A DNA stretch of 39,658 bases from an uncultured Oscillospiraceae bacterium (GTDB taxonomy: Bacteria; Bacillota; Clostridia; Oscillospirales; Oscillospiraceae), in NCBI GenBank assembly GCA_934565655.1, contig CAKTIE010000017.1:1-39658 (forward strand), written 5' to 3'. The notes beneath the pieces were generated by a model, which made no database searches, was not told the DNA's origin, and was given only the letters and a program-made list of their open reading frames with translations. Shown one piece after another: positions 18,003 to 27,976 of the stretch (within the stretch, counting starts at the first letter, position 1; every line of letters starts with the position of its first letter). A program made the translations under genes and the position numbers.

Positions 18003-18802
18003 ATTCGGTTCTCCTTCAGATCTTGATAGAGCTTTGCGATGTCTTGATAGATCCATGTGGGGTTGACCCGGTATTTCACGATGTCGCCCATGACGCCCTC
18101 GCCGCTGAGGACGAAAATGCTGTCGATCCCGGCGTTGACGCCGCAGGCCACGTCGGTATACAGCCGGTCGCCGATGACCACCGCCTGCTGCGGCCCGAAG
18201 CCTGTCCGCGCCAGCGCCAGACGTACCATCTCCGGCTGGGGCTTGCCCAGAAAGCGGGGCGTTTTTCCCGTGGCCCGCTCCAGCATCTGGCACACGCTGC
18301 CGCAGTCCGGCACGGAGCCGTACCATGTGGGACATACCCAGTCGGGATTGGTGGCCAGCCATGTGACGCCCCGGTTCAGCAGGATGCAGCTGTCCTCCAG
18401 CTTCTGAAAGGTCAGCTCCGTGTCAAACCCACTGAGGAGCACCGTAATATCGTCGGACAGGGTGTCCGCCACGCCGATGCCCGCCTGCCGGAGCTGGGCT
18501 TTCAGCGACGCCGTACCGGAGACGTAGCACTTCCGCCCCGGAAACTCCGTCAGCAGCGTGTGCTCCGCCGCATCGGCGGAGGTCATGTAATCCTCCGGCG
18601 CGGTCTCGATGCCCAGACGGCGCATTTTGGCCATATAGCCCTCCACGCCCCGTGAGGAGTTGTTGGTCAGGAACAGATACCGCCCGCCCTGACGGCGGAT
18701 GAGGTCAAGGAACTCCGGCACCTTGTCGAAAAGCTGCTCGTCCAGATAGAGGGTGCCGTCCATATCCAGCAGAAAAAGCCGCTTGTCCTTCAGCGACGCC
18801 AT
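17999..18802 (-). CDS. HAD-superfamily IIA phosphatase (NagD/phosphoglycolate type)
   Basis: 267 residues. HAD motif 1 LLDMDGTLYL (nucleophile D13, acid D15), motif 2 FLTNNSSRG, Lys in GKPQPEM, and motif 4 VIGDRLYTDV, with a C2A cap between, as in NagD and p-nitrophenyl phosphatases. It hydrolyses small phosphates such as sugar or nucleoside phosphates; the exact substrate is unknown. GGAGG lies seven bases before the ATG at 18802. It is the first gene of the operon ending at 13914. Confidence 0.88.
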   Translation of the reverse strand: MASLKDKRLFLLDMDGTLYLDEQLFDKVPEFLDLIRRQGGRYLFLTNNSSRGVEGYMAKMRRLGIETAPEDYMTSADAAEHTLLTEFPGRKCYVSGTASLKAQLRQAGIGVADTLSDDITVLLSGFDTELTFQKLEDSCILLNRGVTWLATNPDWVCPTWYGSVPDCGSVCQMLERATGKTPRFLGKPQPEMVRLALARTGFGPQQAVVIGDRLYTDVACGVNAGIDSIFVLSGEGVMGDIVKYRVNPTWIYQDIAKLYQDLKENRI

Positions 18803-18840
18803 GGCCCCGCCTCCTGCATACCAATATAATATCAGTATAC

Positions 18841-18869
18841 AGAATAGCACATACAGGGGAAGATGGCAA
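18841..18869 (-). promoter_or_regulatory. promoter of the HAD-MFS-GDPD-rsmD-coaD operon
   Basis: TTGCCA (18864-18869) and TATTCT (18841-18846) are 17 bases apart on the minus strand, about 40 bases upstream of the first ATG. Confidence 0.6.
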
Positions 18870-18927
18870 GAATTTGTTATTTTCTGTTTTGCGCAGTGGA
18901 CGATAAGGAATTTTACGCTTTTCGTAG

Positions 18928-18949
18928 GGCGGCCTGACCACAGGCCGCC
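18928..18949. repeat. GC-rich palindrome in the HAD/spoVAD divergent spacer
   Basis: GGCGGCCTG and CAGGCCGCC form a 9-bp perfect stem around ACCA. It lies between divergent promoters with no T-run, so it is more likely a dispersed extragenic palindrome than a terminator. Confidence 0.5.
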
Positions 18950-18976
18950 GCGTCCACGCGCGCAAAACGACCAAAC

Positions 18977-19005
18977 ACATATTTTCCTTCCGTCTCCACA
19001 TACTA
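18977..19005 (+). promoter_or_regulatory. possible sigma-G/F promoter for spoVAD
   Basis: CATACTA (18999-19005) matches the sigma-G -10 pattern CATnnTA. ACATA (18977-18981) is an imperfect -35, with a 17-base spacer where 18 is usual. spoVA genes are sigma-G regulated in Bacillus, so the position is sensible, but the match is partial. Confidence 0.35.
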
Positions 19006-19030
19006 CCGGAAAAATGTGAGGTGAAGGCAA

Positions 19031-20044
19031 ATGGAAATGCATCGAACCGGGCGGACTGTGGCCTTTTCCGGCGGCGTCAGCGTGCTGTCATGGGGCAGCA
19101 TCGGCGGCAAGCTGGAGGGACAGGGCCCGCTGGGCAGCTATTTTGACGAGATCGAGACGGATTCCTTCTGCGCCCAGACCAGCTGGGAAAAGGCAGAGTC
19201 CATCTTCCAGCAGCGGGCCATGCGCCACGCGCTGGAGCGGGGCGGCATGCAGGCGGAGGATCTGGATCTGGTGCTGGCGGGCGATCTTCTGAACCAGTGT
19301 GCCGCCAGCAATTTTGCACTGCGGAACCAGCCCTTCAGCGTAGGCGGCCTGTATGCCGCCTGCGCCACCATGGGCGAGGGGCTTTCTCTGGCGGCCATGC
19401 TGCTGCAGGGCGGCGCGGCCAACGTGGCAGCGGTAACGACCTCCTCCCACTACTGCACGGCGGAGCGGCAGTACCGTATGCCGCTGCCCTACGGCTCCCA
19501 ACGCTGCCCCACCGCCCAGTGGACGGCCACCGCCTCCGGCTGCTGCGTGCTGGGCCGCACCGGTGACGGGCCGTATCTTACCCATGCCACCATGGGCCGG
19601 GTGGTGGATATGGGCGTCAATGACGAGTGCAACATGGGCGGAGCCATGGCTCCGGCGGCCATCGACACGCTGGAGACCCTGTTCCGGGACACCCGCACCA
19701 CGCCCCAGGACTATGACCTGATCGTCACCGGCGATCTGGGCGCCATCGGCCACAGCGTGGTGAAGGATCTGATGGCCCGTGACGGCTTCAACATGGACAG
19801 CCGCTATACCGACTGCGGATTGCTGCTGTTCGACCGGCAGAAGCAGGACATGCATGCCGGCGGCTCCGGCGCGGGATGCAGCGCCTCGGTGCTGTGCGCC
19901 TACCTGCTGCCGGGGCTGAAGAGCCGCCGGTGGAAACGGATGATCTTCGCGCCCACCGGCGCGCTGCAAAGTCCCACCACCGTATTTCAGAAGGAGACCA
20001 TGCCGGCGGTGTGCCATGCGGTGGTGCTGTCGGCGGAGCGATAA
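19031..20044 (+). CDS. spoVAD: stage V sporulation protein AD (SpoVAD)
   Basis: 337 residues with a thiolase-like fold. Segments such as GRTVAFSGGVSVLSW, AGDLLNQ, GLYAACATMGEGL and the C-terminal GGSGAGCSASVLCAY are typical of SpoVAD. The protein binds dipicolinic acid and helps the SpoVA channel load it into the forespore and release it on germination. It is made in the forespore in other spore formers. spoVAC, which normally precedes it, is not here; spoVAE follows after ten bases. Confidence 0.93.
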   Translation: MEMHRTGRTVAFSGGVSVLSWGSIGGKLEGQGPLGSYFDEIETDSFCAQTSWEKAESIFQQRAMRHALERGGMQAEDLDLVLAGDLLNQCAASNFALRNQPFSVGGLYAACATMGEGLSLAAMLLQGGAANVAAVTTSSHYCTAERQYRMPLPYGSQRCPTAQWTATASGCCVLGRTGDGPYLTHATMGRVVDMGVNDECNMGGAMAPAAIDTLETLFRDTRTTPQDYDLIVTGDLGAIGHSVVKDLMARDGFNMDSRYTDCGLLLFDRQKQDMHAGGSGAGCSASVLCAYLLPGLKSRRWKRMIFAPTGALQSPTTVFQKETMPAVCHAVVLSAER

Positions 20045-20054
20045 GGAGGACGAA

Positions 20055-20411
20055 ATGGACTATGTATGGTGCTTCCTGTGCGGAGGCTTGCTGTGCCTGA
20101 TCGGACAGGTGCTCATCGACCTGACGAAGCTGACGCCCGCCCGCATCCTGACGGGCTATGTGGTGGCGGGCGTGATCTTACAGGCGGTGGGACTGTATCA
20201 GCCGCTGGTGGACTGGGCCGGGGCGGGCGCCACCGTGCCGCTGACAGGCTTTGGCTACTCGCTGGCCAAGGGCGTGGCGAAGGCGGTAGGGGAGCAGGGC
20301 CTGCTGGGCGTCATCACCGGCGGCCTGACCGCCACGGCGGGCGGCATCGCCGCGGCGGTGGTGTTCGGCCTTTTGATGGCAATTTTGTGCAAGCCCAAAG
20401 AAAAACGTTGA
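20055..20411 (+). CDS. spoVAE: stage V sporulation protein AE/AEb, membrane subunit
   Basis: 118 residues with about four hydrophobic spans and the pattern TKLTPARILTGYVVAGV and LTGFGYSLAKG typical of SpoVAE. It is an integral membrane part of the channel carrying dipicolinate. The ATG at 20055 has AAGGAGG at 20043-20049. The TGA stop (20409-20411) lies inside the -35 box of the csoR promoter, so the sporulation operon and the copper operon abut with no spacer or terminator. Confidence 0.88.
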   Translation: MDYVWCFLCGGLLCLIGQVLIDLTKLTPARILTGYVVAGVILQAVGLYQPLVDWAGAGATVPLTGFGYSLAKGVAKAVGEQGLLGVITGGLTATAGGIAAAVVFGLLMAILCKPKEKR

Positions 20412-20436
20412 CAAATACCCTGTGGGGGTATATAAT
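20408..20436 (+). promoter_or_regulatory. csoR-copA promoter, full consensus
   Basis: TTGACA (20408-20413) and TATAAT (20431-20436) are both perfect and exactly 17 bases apart. Such a strong promoter needs tight repression, which the operator lying in its spacer would supply. Confidence 0.88.
20415..20431. promoter_or_regulatory. CsoR-type operator 1
   Basis: ATACCCTGTGGGGGTAT, a near-palindrome of ATACCC and GGGTAT, fills the promoter spacer. It matches the pseudo-palindromic G-tract sites of copper-sensing CsoR repressors, so bound CsoR would block RNA polymerase. Confidence 0.85.
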
Positions 20437-20450
20437 GCCACCATCAAATA

Positions 20451-20467
20451 ATACCCCTGGGAGGTAT
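20451..20467. promoter_or_regulatory. CsoR-type operator 2 overlapping the csoR ribosome site
   Basis: ATACCCCTGGGAGGTAT repeats the operator pattern 36 bases after the first and lies just past the expected start of transcription. The csoR Shine-Dalgarno GGGAGG (20459-20464) is inside it. Confidence 0.75.
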
Positions 20468-20472
20468 ACGAT

Positions 20473-20769
20473 ATGGACTGCTGCCATTGCCAGAAGACGA
20501 AGCATCGCTCCGACGAGGAACAGAAGCGCCTGACGAACCGCCTGAACCGGATCGAGGGACAGGTGCGGGGCTTGAAGGACATGCTGCAAAAGGATGCCTA
20601 CTGTCCCGATATCCTGATCCAGGTGTCTGCCGTCAGCGCGGCGCTGAACAGCTTCAGCAAGGAGCTGCTGGCCACCCACATCCGCACCTGCGTGGCGGAC
20701 GGCATCCGTCAGGGGGATGACGCGGTCATCGACGAGCTGGTGACCACGCTGCAAAAGCTGATGAAATAA
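20473..20769 (+). CDS. csoR: copper-sensing repressor CsoR
   Basis: 98 residues, all helical. The Cu(I) ligand set is present: C44 (YCPDILIQ), H69 and C73 (THIRTC), in the spacing known for CsoR. The N-terminus carries extra metal-type residues (MDCCHC, then H11). Family members sit on G-tract palindromes in the absence of copper and release on Cu(I) binding; two such sites precede this gene. copA follows after 12 bases. The intact C-H-C triad argues against the RcnR and FrmR subgroups. Confidence 0.93.
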   Translation: MDCCHCQKTKHRSDEEQKRLTNRLNRIEGQVRGLKDMLQKDAYCPDILIQVSAVSAALNSFSKELLATHIRTCVADGIRQGDDAVIDELVTTLQKLMK

Positions 20770-20781
20770 GGAGGCGGCGTT

Positions 20782-23277
<2,496 letters not shown>

Positions 23278-23295
23278 AACACGCACGACATACAG

Positions 23296-23323
23296 GAGCG
23301 GCGGCCTTGCAAGGCCGCCGCTC
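23296..23323 (+). terminator. copA terminator-like hairpin
   Basis: A 28-base perfect palindrome (13-bp arms, 23296-23308 with 23311-23323) begins 19 bases after the copA stop. The following CTTGCGTT is a poor T-run, so termination may be incomplete. Its centre doubles as the -35 of the next promoter. Confidence 0.6.
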
Positions 23324-23335
23324 TTGCGTTATAAT
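23307..23335 (+). promoter_or_regulatory. promoter of the GH13 gene, -35 inside the copA hairpin
   Basis: TTGCAA (23307-23312) lies at the tip of the copA terminator palindrome and TATAAT (23330-23335) follows after 17 bases. A start near 23342 gives a leader of about 25 bases with the AAAAGGGG ribosome site. Confidence 0.65.
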
Positions 23336-23366
23336 GGAGGAAAAATTATGAAAAGGGGTGCAGCAA

Positions 23367-25016
23367 ATGGGACGTGACCGCTGGTATAAGGACATGGTGT
23401 TCTATCAGATCTGGCCGCGCAGCTTCAAGGACGGCGACGGCGACGGTATGGGCGACCTGCAGGGTGTGTACGAAAAGCTGGACTACATCAAAGGTCTGGG
23501 GATGGACGGCATCTGGTTTTCGCCGCTGTATCCCTCGCCGGGCGCGGACTGCGGGTACGATATCTCCGATTACCGGGATATCGCGCCGGAGTTCGGCGGC
23601 ATGGAGTGGTTCAAAAAGGTGCTGGAGGGCGCCCATCGGCGGGGCATGAAGGTCATTATGGATCTGGTGGTGAACCACACCAGCGACGAGCACGAGTGGT
23701 TCCAGAAGTCCCGCCGCCGCATCGCGCCCTACACCGATTACTACATCTGGCGGAAGGAGAAGCCCAGCGGCGACCTGCCCAACAACTGGGACAGCGTGTT
23801 CGAGGGGAAGGCGTGGCAGTGGGACGAGCTGCGGCAGGAGTACTATCTGCACCTGTTCGCTGTGAAGCAGCCGGATCTGAACATGGATAACCCGCTGGTG
23901 CGGCAGGAGGTAAAGGACATTCTGCGGTTCTGGCTGGATCTGGGGGTGGACGGCTTCCGGGAGGATGTGATCACCTTCATCTCCAAGAAGGACGGCCTGC
24001 CGGACGACCGGCTGATGCCTGCGGCGCGGGGCATCCGCCACTATAACCACGGCCCGCGGGTCCATGAGTATCTGGAGGAATTCAAGCGGGACGTGCTGGA
24101 TCACTATAACTGCGTGACGCTGGCGGAGGCCCCTATGGTCAGCCCCCGTCGGGCCCTGAAATACATCGACGAGAAGCTCGGCCAGATGGATATGATGATC
24201 CAGTTCCAGAGCATGTGCGCCGACTGTCTGTATACCGACTATGCCCACACAGCCTTCTCCCTGCGGCGGCTGAAGCGGGTGTGGGATCTGTGGCAGCGGA
24301 AGCTGCGGGGCAAGGCATGGAACATGCTGTATCTGGAAAACCATGACCACCCCCGCGTTATCTCCCGCTACGGCAGCGAGGAATACCGCACCGAGAGCGG
24401 CAAGGCGCTGGCGGCGGCGTATCTCTTCCAGCAGGGTACACCATTCGTTTATCAGGGGCAGGAGATCGGCATGACCAACTGGCGGCCCATCCACACGGAT
24501 ATGTATGAGGATGTCCAGAGCCGCAACTTCATGCCCGACCTGCCGGAGAAGGTGCGGCTGCGGTGGCTGTGGATCGGCAGCCGGGACAGCGCCCGCACCC
24601 CCATGCAGTGGGACGATACCGCCAACGCGGGCTTTACCGCGGGCAAGCCCTGGTTCTATGTGAACACCAACTACCACGCCGTCAACGTGGCGGCCCAGGA
24701 GCGCGACCCCGATTCTTTGCTGAACTTCTACCGTAAGGCCATCGCCCTGCGCAAGCGCCTGCCGGTGGTGCGGGAGGGCAGGTATCACGACTGCTGCCCG
24801 CTGGCGGGAAGCCTTTACATGTATACGCGGGAGATGAAGGGCCAGCGGCTGCTGGTGATCTGCTCCTTTGCCGAGCGGCCCCTGACGGTGACGCCGCCCA
24901 GAGGGTATGACCTGTCTGACGGCCAGATGGTGCTGCAAAATTACCCGGTGGATGATCCGGCCCGCCCCTTCCGCACCCGGCCCTATGAGACGCGGGTGTA
25001 CCTGTTTGAGGGATGA
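23367..25016 (+). CDS. GH13 alpha-glucosidase, oligo-1,6-glucosidase type
   Basis: 549 residues, no signal peptide, so cytoplasmic. It starts YKDMVFYQIWPRSFKDGDGDG, the usual entry of subfamily 31. Catalytic residues are D200 (GFREDVI), E254 (AEAP) and D327 (NHDHPR), close in number to the B. cereus enzyme. Val after the nucleophile is typical of alpha-1,6 rather than alpha-1,4 specificity. Trehalose-6-phosphate hydrolases are close relatives and cannot be excluded. ATG 23367 is chosen for its AAGGGG site; an upstream GTG at 23358 overlaps that site. No transporter gene adjoins it. Confidence 0.88.
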   Translation: MGRDRWYKDMVFYQIWPRSFKDGDGDGMGDLQGVYEKLDYIKGLGMDGIWFSPLYPSPGADCGYDISDYRDIAPEFGGMEWFKKVLEGAHRRGMKVIMDLVVNHTSDEHEWFQKSRRRIAPYTDYYIWRKEKPSGDLPNNWDSVFEGKAWQWDELRQEYYLHLFAVKQPDLNMDNPLVRQEVKDILRFWLDLGVDGFREDVITFISKKDGLPDDRLMPAARGIRHYNHGPRVHEYLEEFKRDVLDHYNCVTLAEAPMVSPRRALKYIDEKLGQMDMMIQFQSMCADCLYTDYAHTAFSLRRLKRVWDLWQRKLRGKAWNMLYLENHDHPRVISRYGSEEYRTESGKALAAAYLFQQGTPFVYQGQEIGMTNWRPIHTDMYEDVQSRNFMPDLPEKVRLRWLWIGSRDSARTPMQWDDTANAGFTAGKPWFYVNTNYHAVNVAAQERDPDSLLNFYRKAIALRKRLPVVREGRYHDCCPLAGSLYMYTREMKGQRLLVICSFAERPLTVTPPRGYDLSDGQMVLQNYPVDDPARPFRTRPYETRVYLFEG

Positions 25017-25025
25017 GGGGAATTT

Positions 25026-25134
25026 AAGCCTCCCCTGTGTAAGGGGAGGTGGCGCGAAGCGACGGAGGGGTTGACAGGTGACGAAACAATCCCCCAGTCA
25101 CGGCTCGCGCCGCGACAGCCCCCTTTACACAAGG
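25026..25134. repeat. extragenic multi-hairpin repeat, copy 2
   Basis: This is closely related to 6529-6643 through both end hairpins, but the right-hand arm is cut after CAAGG and the third hairpin differs in sequence while keeping its pairing. It lies in the gap after the GH13 gene. Confidence 0.8.
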
Positions 25135-25165
25135 CGTACAACACCCCCACTAAACGCTCCGTCGG

Positions 25166-25194
25166 TTGCGGAAAACCGCCCTGTTTGCTACCAT
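25166..25194 (+). promoter_or_regulatory. possible promoter of the XRE regulator gene
   Basis: TTGCGG (25166-25171) and TACCAT (25189-25194) are 17 bases apart with TGC before the -10. The start would fall at or just before the ribosome site (25201), giving a very short leader. Confidence 0.4.
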
Positions 25195-25212
25195 GAGACC
25201 GGAGGTGATCCC

Positions 25213-26163
25213 ATGGATCGAGAAATGTTGGGCAGATTCATCGCCCAGAGACGTAAGGAACTGAACCTGACCCAGCGGGAGCTGGCGGAGGCGCTGCATG
25301 TGACGGACAAGGCCGTCAGCAAATGGGAACGGGGCGCGGGCTGCCCAGATATCTCGCTGCTGGAGCCGCTGGCGGAGGCGCTGGGCCTCAGCGTGGATCA
25401 GCTGCTGACCTATCAGACCGCCCCGGCGGAACCGGAAGCGGCGGAGGAGCCTGCGCCCACTTCAGAAGCGGTGCAGGCGGTGCTGGATCTGACGCTGGCC
25501 GAGCGCCGCGCCCGTCGGCGCAGACGCTGGTTCATCGCCATGGCGGTAACACTGAGCCTGATCGTGCTGGCAGTTATGTATGTCCTTCTGAGCAGCCTGC
25601 AAGTGCAGGGAAAACTGTTCCGCAACGAAAGCAGTACATCACCCGATGGCAGTATCACCGTGGTGACGTATACCGGCAGCTTCGGCAATTCGTCGGTTAA
25701 GGTAACGAACCCGGCCGATATACAGCGCCGCTGGGGTGATGGCGGTGTGGACGCCGGTATGAGCGAATCGTATCCCCATACGGCGGTCACTGGCCTGTAC
25801 TGGTCGCCGGACAGCGCCTATCTGGCCATCGGCCAGAGCGTTCAGGACGAAACACCCCACCTTGACTGCAAGGTCTGGCATTTCTATCAGGGCGCGGATG
25901 ACCGGTGGTACGGTCAGTCAGACGGCTGCATGAGACTTATCCTGGAGTACCTGTGGCATGAGGGGGATGAAGCGCTGAAGGCGGCATTTCCCGCCGTGCC
26001 GACGGCGCAGCCGTCCGGCTATCCCATCTTTGACGTGACCTTCGATGGCTGGGAAGGCACGGTGCTGCAGGTGAAATGCACCTACACTGGCACCGACAAC
26101 GCCGATCACGCGGTGACCGTCCGCTATGATGCGGCCGCACAGCAGGTGCTCTCAGCAGAGTAA
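25213..26163 (+). CDS. membrane-anchored XRE-family regulator with extracytoplasmic domain
   Basis: 316 residues. An XRE helix-turn-helix (about 6-62, containing LTQRELAEALHVTDKAVSKW) is followed by an acidic linker, a run of six Arg-rich residues and a single membrane helix (about 106-127). The outer domain of about 185 residues contains SPDGSITVVTYTGSFG and YWSPDSAYLAIGQS, beta-rich and faintly like a propeller blade. This is a one-component layout in which an outside domain could change the DNA-binding head. The ligand and targets are unknown. The ribosome site GGAGGTGATC (25201-25210) is a near-full match to the 16S tail. No partner gene adjoins. Confidence 0.8.
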   Translation: MDREMLGRFIAQRRKELNLTQRELAEALHVTDKAVSKWERGAGCPDISLLEPLAEALGLSVDQLLTYQTAPAEPEAAEEPAPTSEAVQAVLDLTLAERRARRRRRWFIAMAVTLSLIVLAVMYVLLSSLQVQGKLFRNESSTSPDGSITVVTYTGSFGNSSVKVTNPADIQRRWGDGGVDAGMSESYPHTAVTGLYWSPDSAYLAIGQSVQDETPHLDCKVWHFYQGADDRWYGQSDGCMRLILEYLWHEGDEALKAAFPAVPTAQPSGYPIFDVTFDGWEGTVLQVKCTYTGTDNADHAVTVRYDAAAQQVLSAE

Positions 26164-26165
26164 CA

Positions 26166-26205
26166 AACAAAGAAGGGACTTCCTTTCGGAAGTCCCTTCT
26201 TTGTT
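26166..26205. terminator. bidirectional terminator between XRE gene and cstA
   Basis: An 18-bp perfect stem with TTTC loop (26166-26183 with 26188-26205) is A-rich on one foot and T-rich on the other. It starts two bases after the XRE stop and lies 40 bases beyond the cstA stop, so it serves both. Confidence 0.9.
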
Positions 26206-26245
26206 GTTTATAAGGGGTGAGAAAACTCACAATGGAAAGCGATGT

Positions 26246-27976
26246 TTACTCCGCCTTGGCAGCAGCCTTCTTGTTGCGGCCCAGAGCGCGGATACCCTCC
26301 ACCACCAGATCGATGGCCAAGATCACCAGCAGCACGCCGATGATACCGCGGATGTAGCACCACACCACGCCTTCGCCGCCGGCGATGATACCGGTGATCT
26401 GCGCCTTGATGGTGAACACCAGGGAGGTCAGGGTGACGATCAGCATAAAGAACATGGGGAAGTAGAACATCTTGTTGTTGCGGCCGATCTTACCCAGCCA
26501 GCAGCACACAGCCAGCAGACCCAGAGCAGCCAGCAGCTGGTTGGCAGCGCCGAACAGAGCCCAGATCTTGGCATAACCGGTCAGGCCCAGCGCCACGCCG
26601 GCCACCACGGTGATACCGGTGGCAACATAGGGGTTGGTGATGACGCGCTTCCAGCCCTTCAGATCCTCGCGGGTCTGGCCAGGCTCGACGAAGAACTCAG
26701 CGAACATGTAACGGGCCAGACGGGTAGCGGTATCCACGGAGGTCAGGCAGAAAGCGGACACGGCCAGGATCAGCATGGAGTACACAGCGTTGTAGCAGCC
26801 ATCGCCGAACACCTTGGAGAACATGGAGGCAAGGCCGGTAGCAAACACGACGGTAGGAGTCACGGTGGTGCCGTCAGCATACTGGTTCCAGATGTAACCA
26901 ACAGCGCAGACGGAGATCAGAGCCAGAGCGCACTCGATCAGCATGCCGCCGTAAGCGATGGGCTTGGCGTCCTTTTCCTGATCCAGCTGCTTGGAGGTGG
27001 TGCCGGAACCAACCAGAGAGTGGAAGCCGGACACAGCGCCGCAGGCGATGGTCACGAACAGGGCGGGGAACAGATAACCCAGAGAGGTGCCGGAGGGAGC
27101 CAGCGTATCATAGAAGCCCAGGAATGCGGGCATCTCAACGGTGGGATGTGCGCCGATGATACCCACGACAGCCAGAACCATCATGCCGTACAGCAGGAAG
27201 GAGCTCAGGTAGTCACGGGGCTGCAGCAGGATCCACACGGGGGTAACGGAAGCAACGCCGATGTACAGACCGACAATGATCATCCACACGGTGTAGCTCA
27301 GGTAGATGGGGTGCCAGTTCAGGCCGATGATCATGCAGACCACGATGCCGATGACACCGATGACAGTGGCGACGCCCAGAGGCGCGTTGCGGCGATAAAC
27401 AAAGAAGCCGAACAGGATAGCCATCAGGATGAACATGATGGAGATGATGGCGGTGGAGGCGTTGGCCGCGGAAGCGGCATAGTCGATCGCGCCCTCAGCG
27501 GTGTAGGTCGCCTTGAAGGTGTTGGCCACGATGGAAGCGAAGGCAGCCACAACAAGGATCAAGGTCAGGTAAGCGAACACGATGAACAGCTTCTTGGCCT
27601 TGGCGCCGATAGCGTCACCGATGACCTCGCCGATGGACTCGCCCTTGTGGCGGATGGAAGCGAACAGAGAACCGAAGTCATGCACGCCGCCGAAGAAGAT
27701 ACCACCGATCAGGACCCACAGCATCACGGGGACCCAGCCGAACACAGCCGCCTGAATGGGGCCGTTGATGGGGCCGGCGCCGGCGATGGAGGAGAAGTGA
27801 TGGCCCATCAGCACAGGAGCCTTGGCAGGGCAGTAGTCCTTGCCGTCTTCCATGGTATGAGCGGGAGTAGGACGGGAGTTATCGACGCCCCACTTCTTGG
27901 CCAGCCAGCCGCCGTAGAAAATATAGCCTACGACCAGAACTGCGCAGCCGATGATAAGGAACAAAGCAGCATTCAT
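26246..27976 (-). CDS. cstA: carbon starvation protein CstA (peptide/pyruvate permease family)
   Basis: 576 residues, about 15 to 16 hydrophobic spans. N-terminal YIFYGGWLAKKWGVD, LMGHHFSSIAGAGPINGP and the later GSGTTSKQ segment are conserved in CstA/BtsT transporters. E. coli homologues import pyruvate or peptides under carbon limitation. A good AAAGGAG site precedes ATG 27976, which overlaps the upstream gene's TGA by four bases. The small YbdD/YjiX partner of enterobacteria is not seen; the 179-residue upstream protein occupies that place. The cre-like box upstream suggests repression by CcpA when sugar is plentiful. Confidence 0.93.
   Translation of the reverse strand: MNAALFLIIGCAVLVVGYIFYGGWLAKKWGVDNSRPTPAHTMEDGKDYCPAKAPVLMGHHFSSIAGAGPINGPIQAAVFGWVPVMLWVLIGGIFFGGVHDFGSLFASIRHKGESIGEVIGDAIGAKAKKLFIVFAYLTLILVVAAFASIVANTFKATYTAEGAIDYAASAANASTAIISIMFILMAILFGFFVYRRNAPLGVATVIGVIGIVVCMIIGLNWHPIYLSYTVWMIIVGLYIGVASVTPVWILLQPRDYLSSFLLYGMMVLAVVGIIGAHPTVEMPAFLGFYDTLAPSGTSLGYLFPALFVTIACGAVSGFHSLVGSGTTSKQLDQEKDAKPIAYGGMLIECALALISVCAVGYIWNQYADGTTVTPTVVFATGLASMFSKVFGDGCYNAVYSMLILAVSAFCLTSVDTATRLARYMFAEFFVEPGQTREDLKGWKRVITNPYVATGITVVAGVALGLTGYAKIWALFGAANQLLAALGLLAVCCWLGKIGRNNKMFYFPMFFMLIVTLTSLVFTIKAQITGIIAGGEGVVWCYIRGIIGVLLVILAIDLVVEGIRALGRNKKAAAKAE

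Noticed and set aside
23348..23377. Nine-codon upstream ORF (MKRGAANGT) with GGAGG before it, overlapping the GH13 start
   Set aside because: If the promoter at 23307-23335 is right, its SD lies upstream of the transcript start, so it would be leaderless; no leader-peptide feature is visible.
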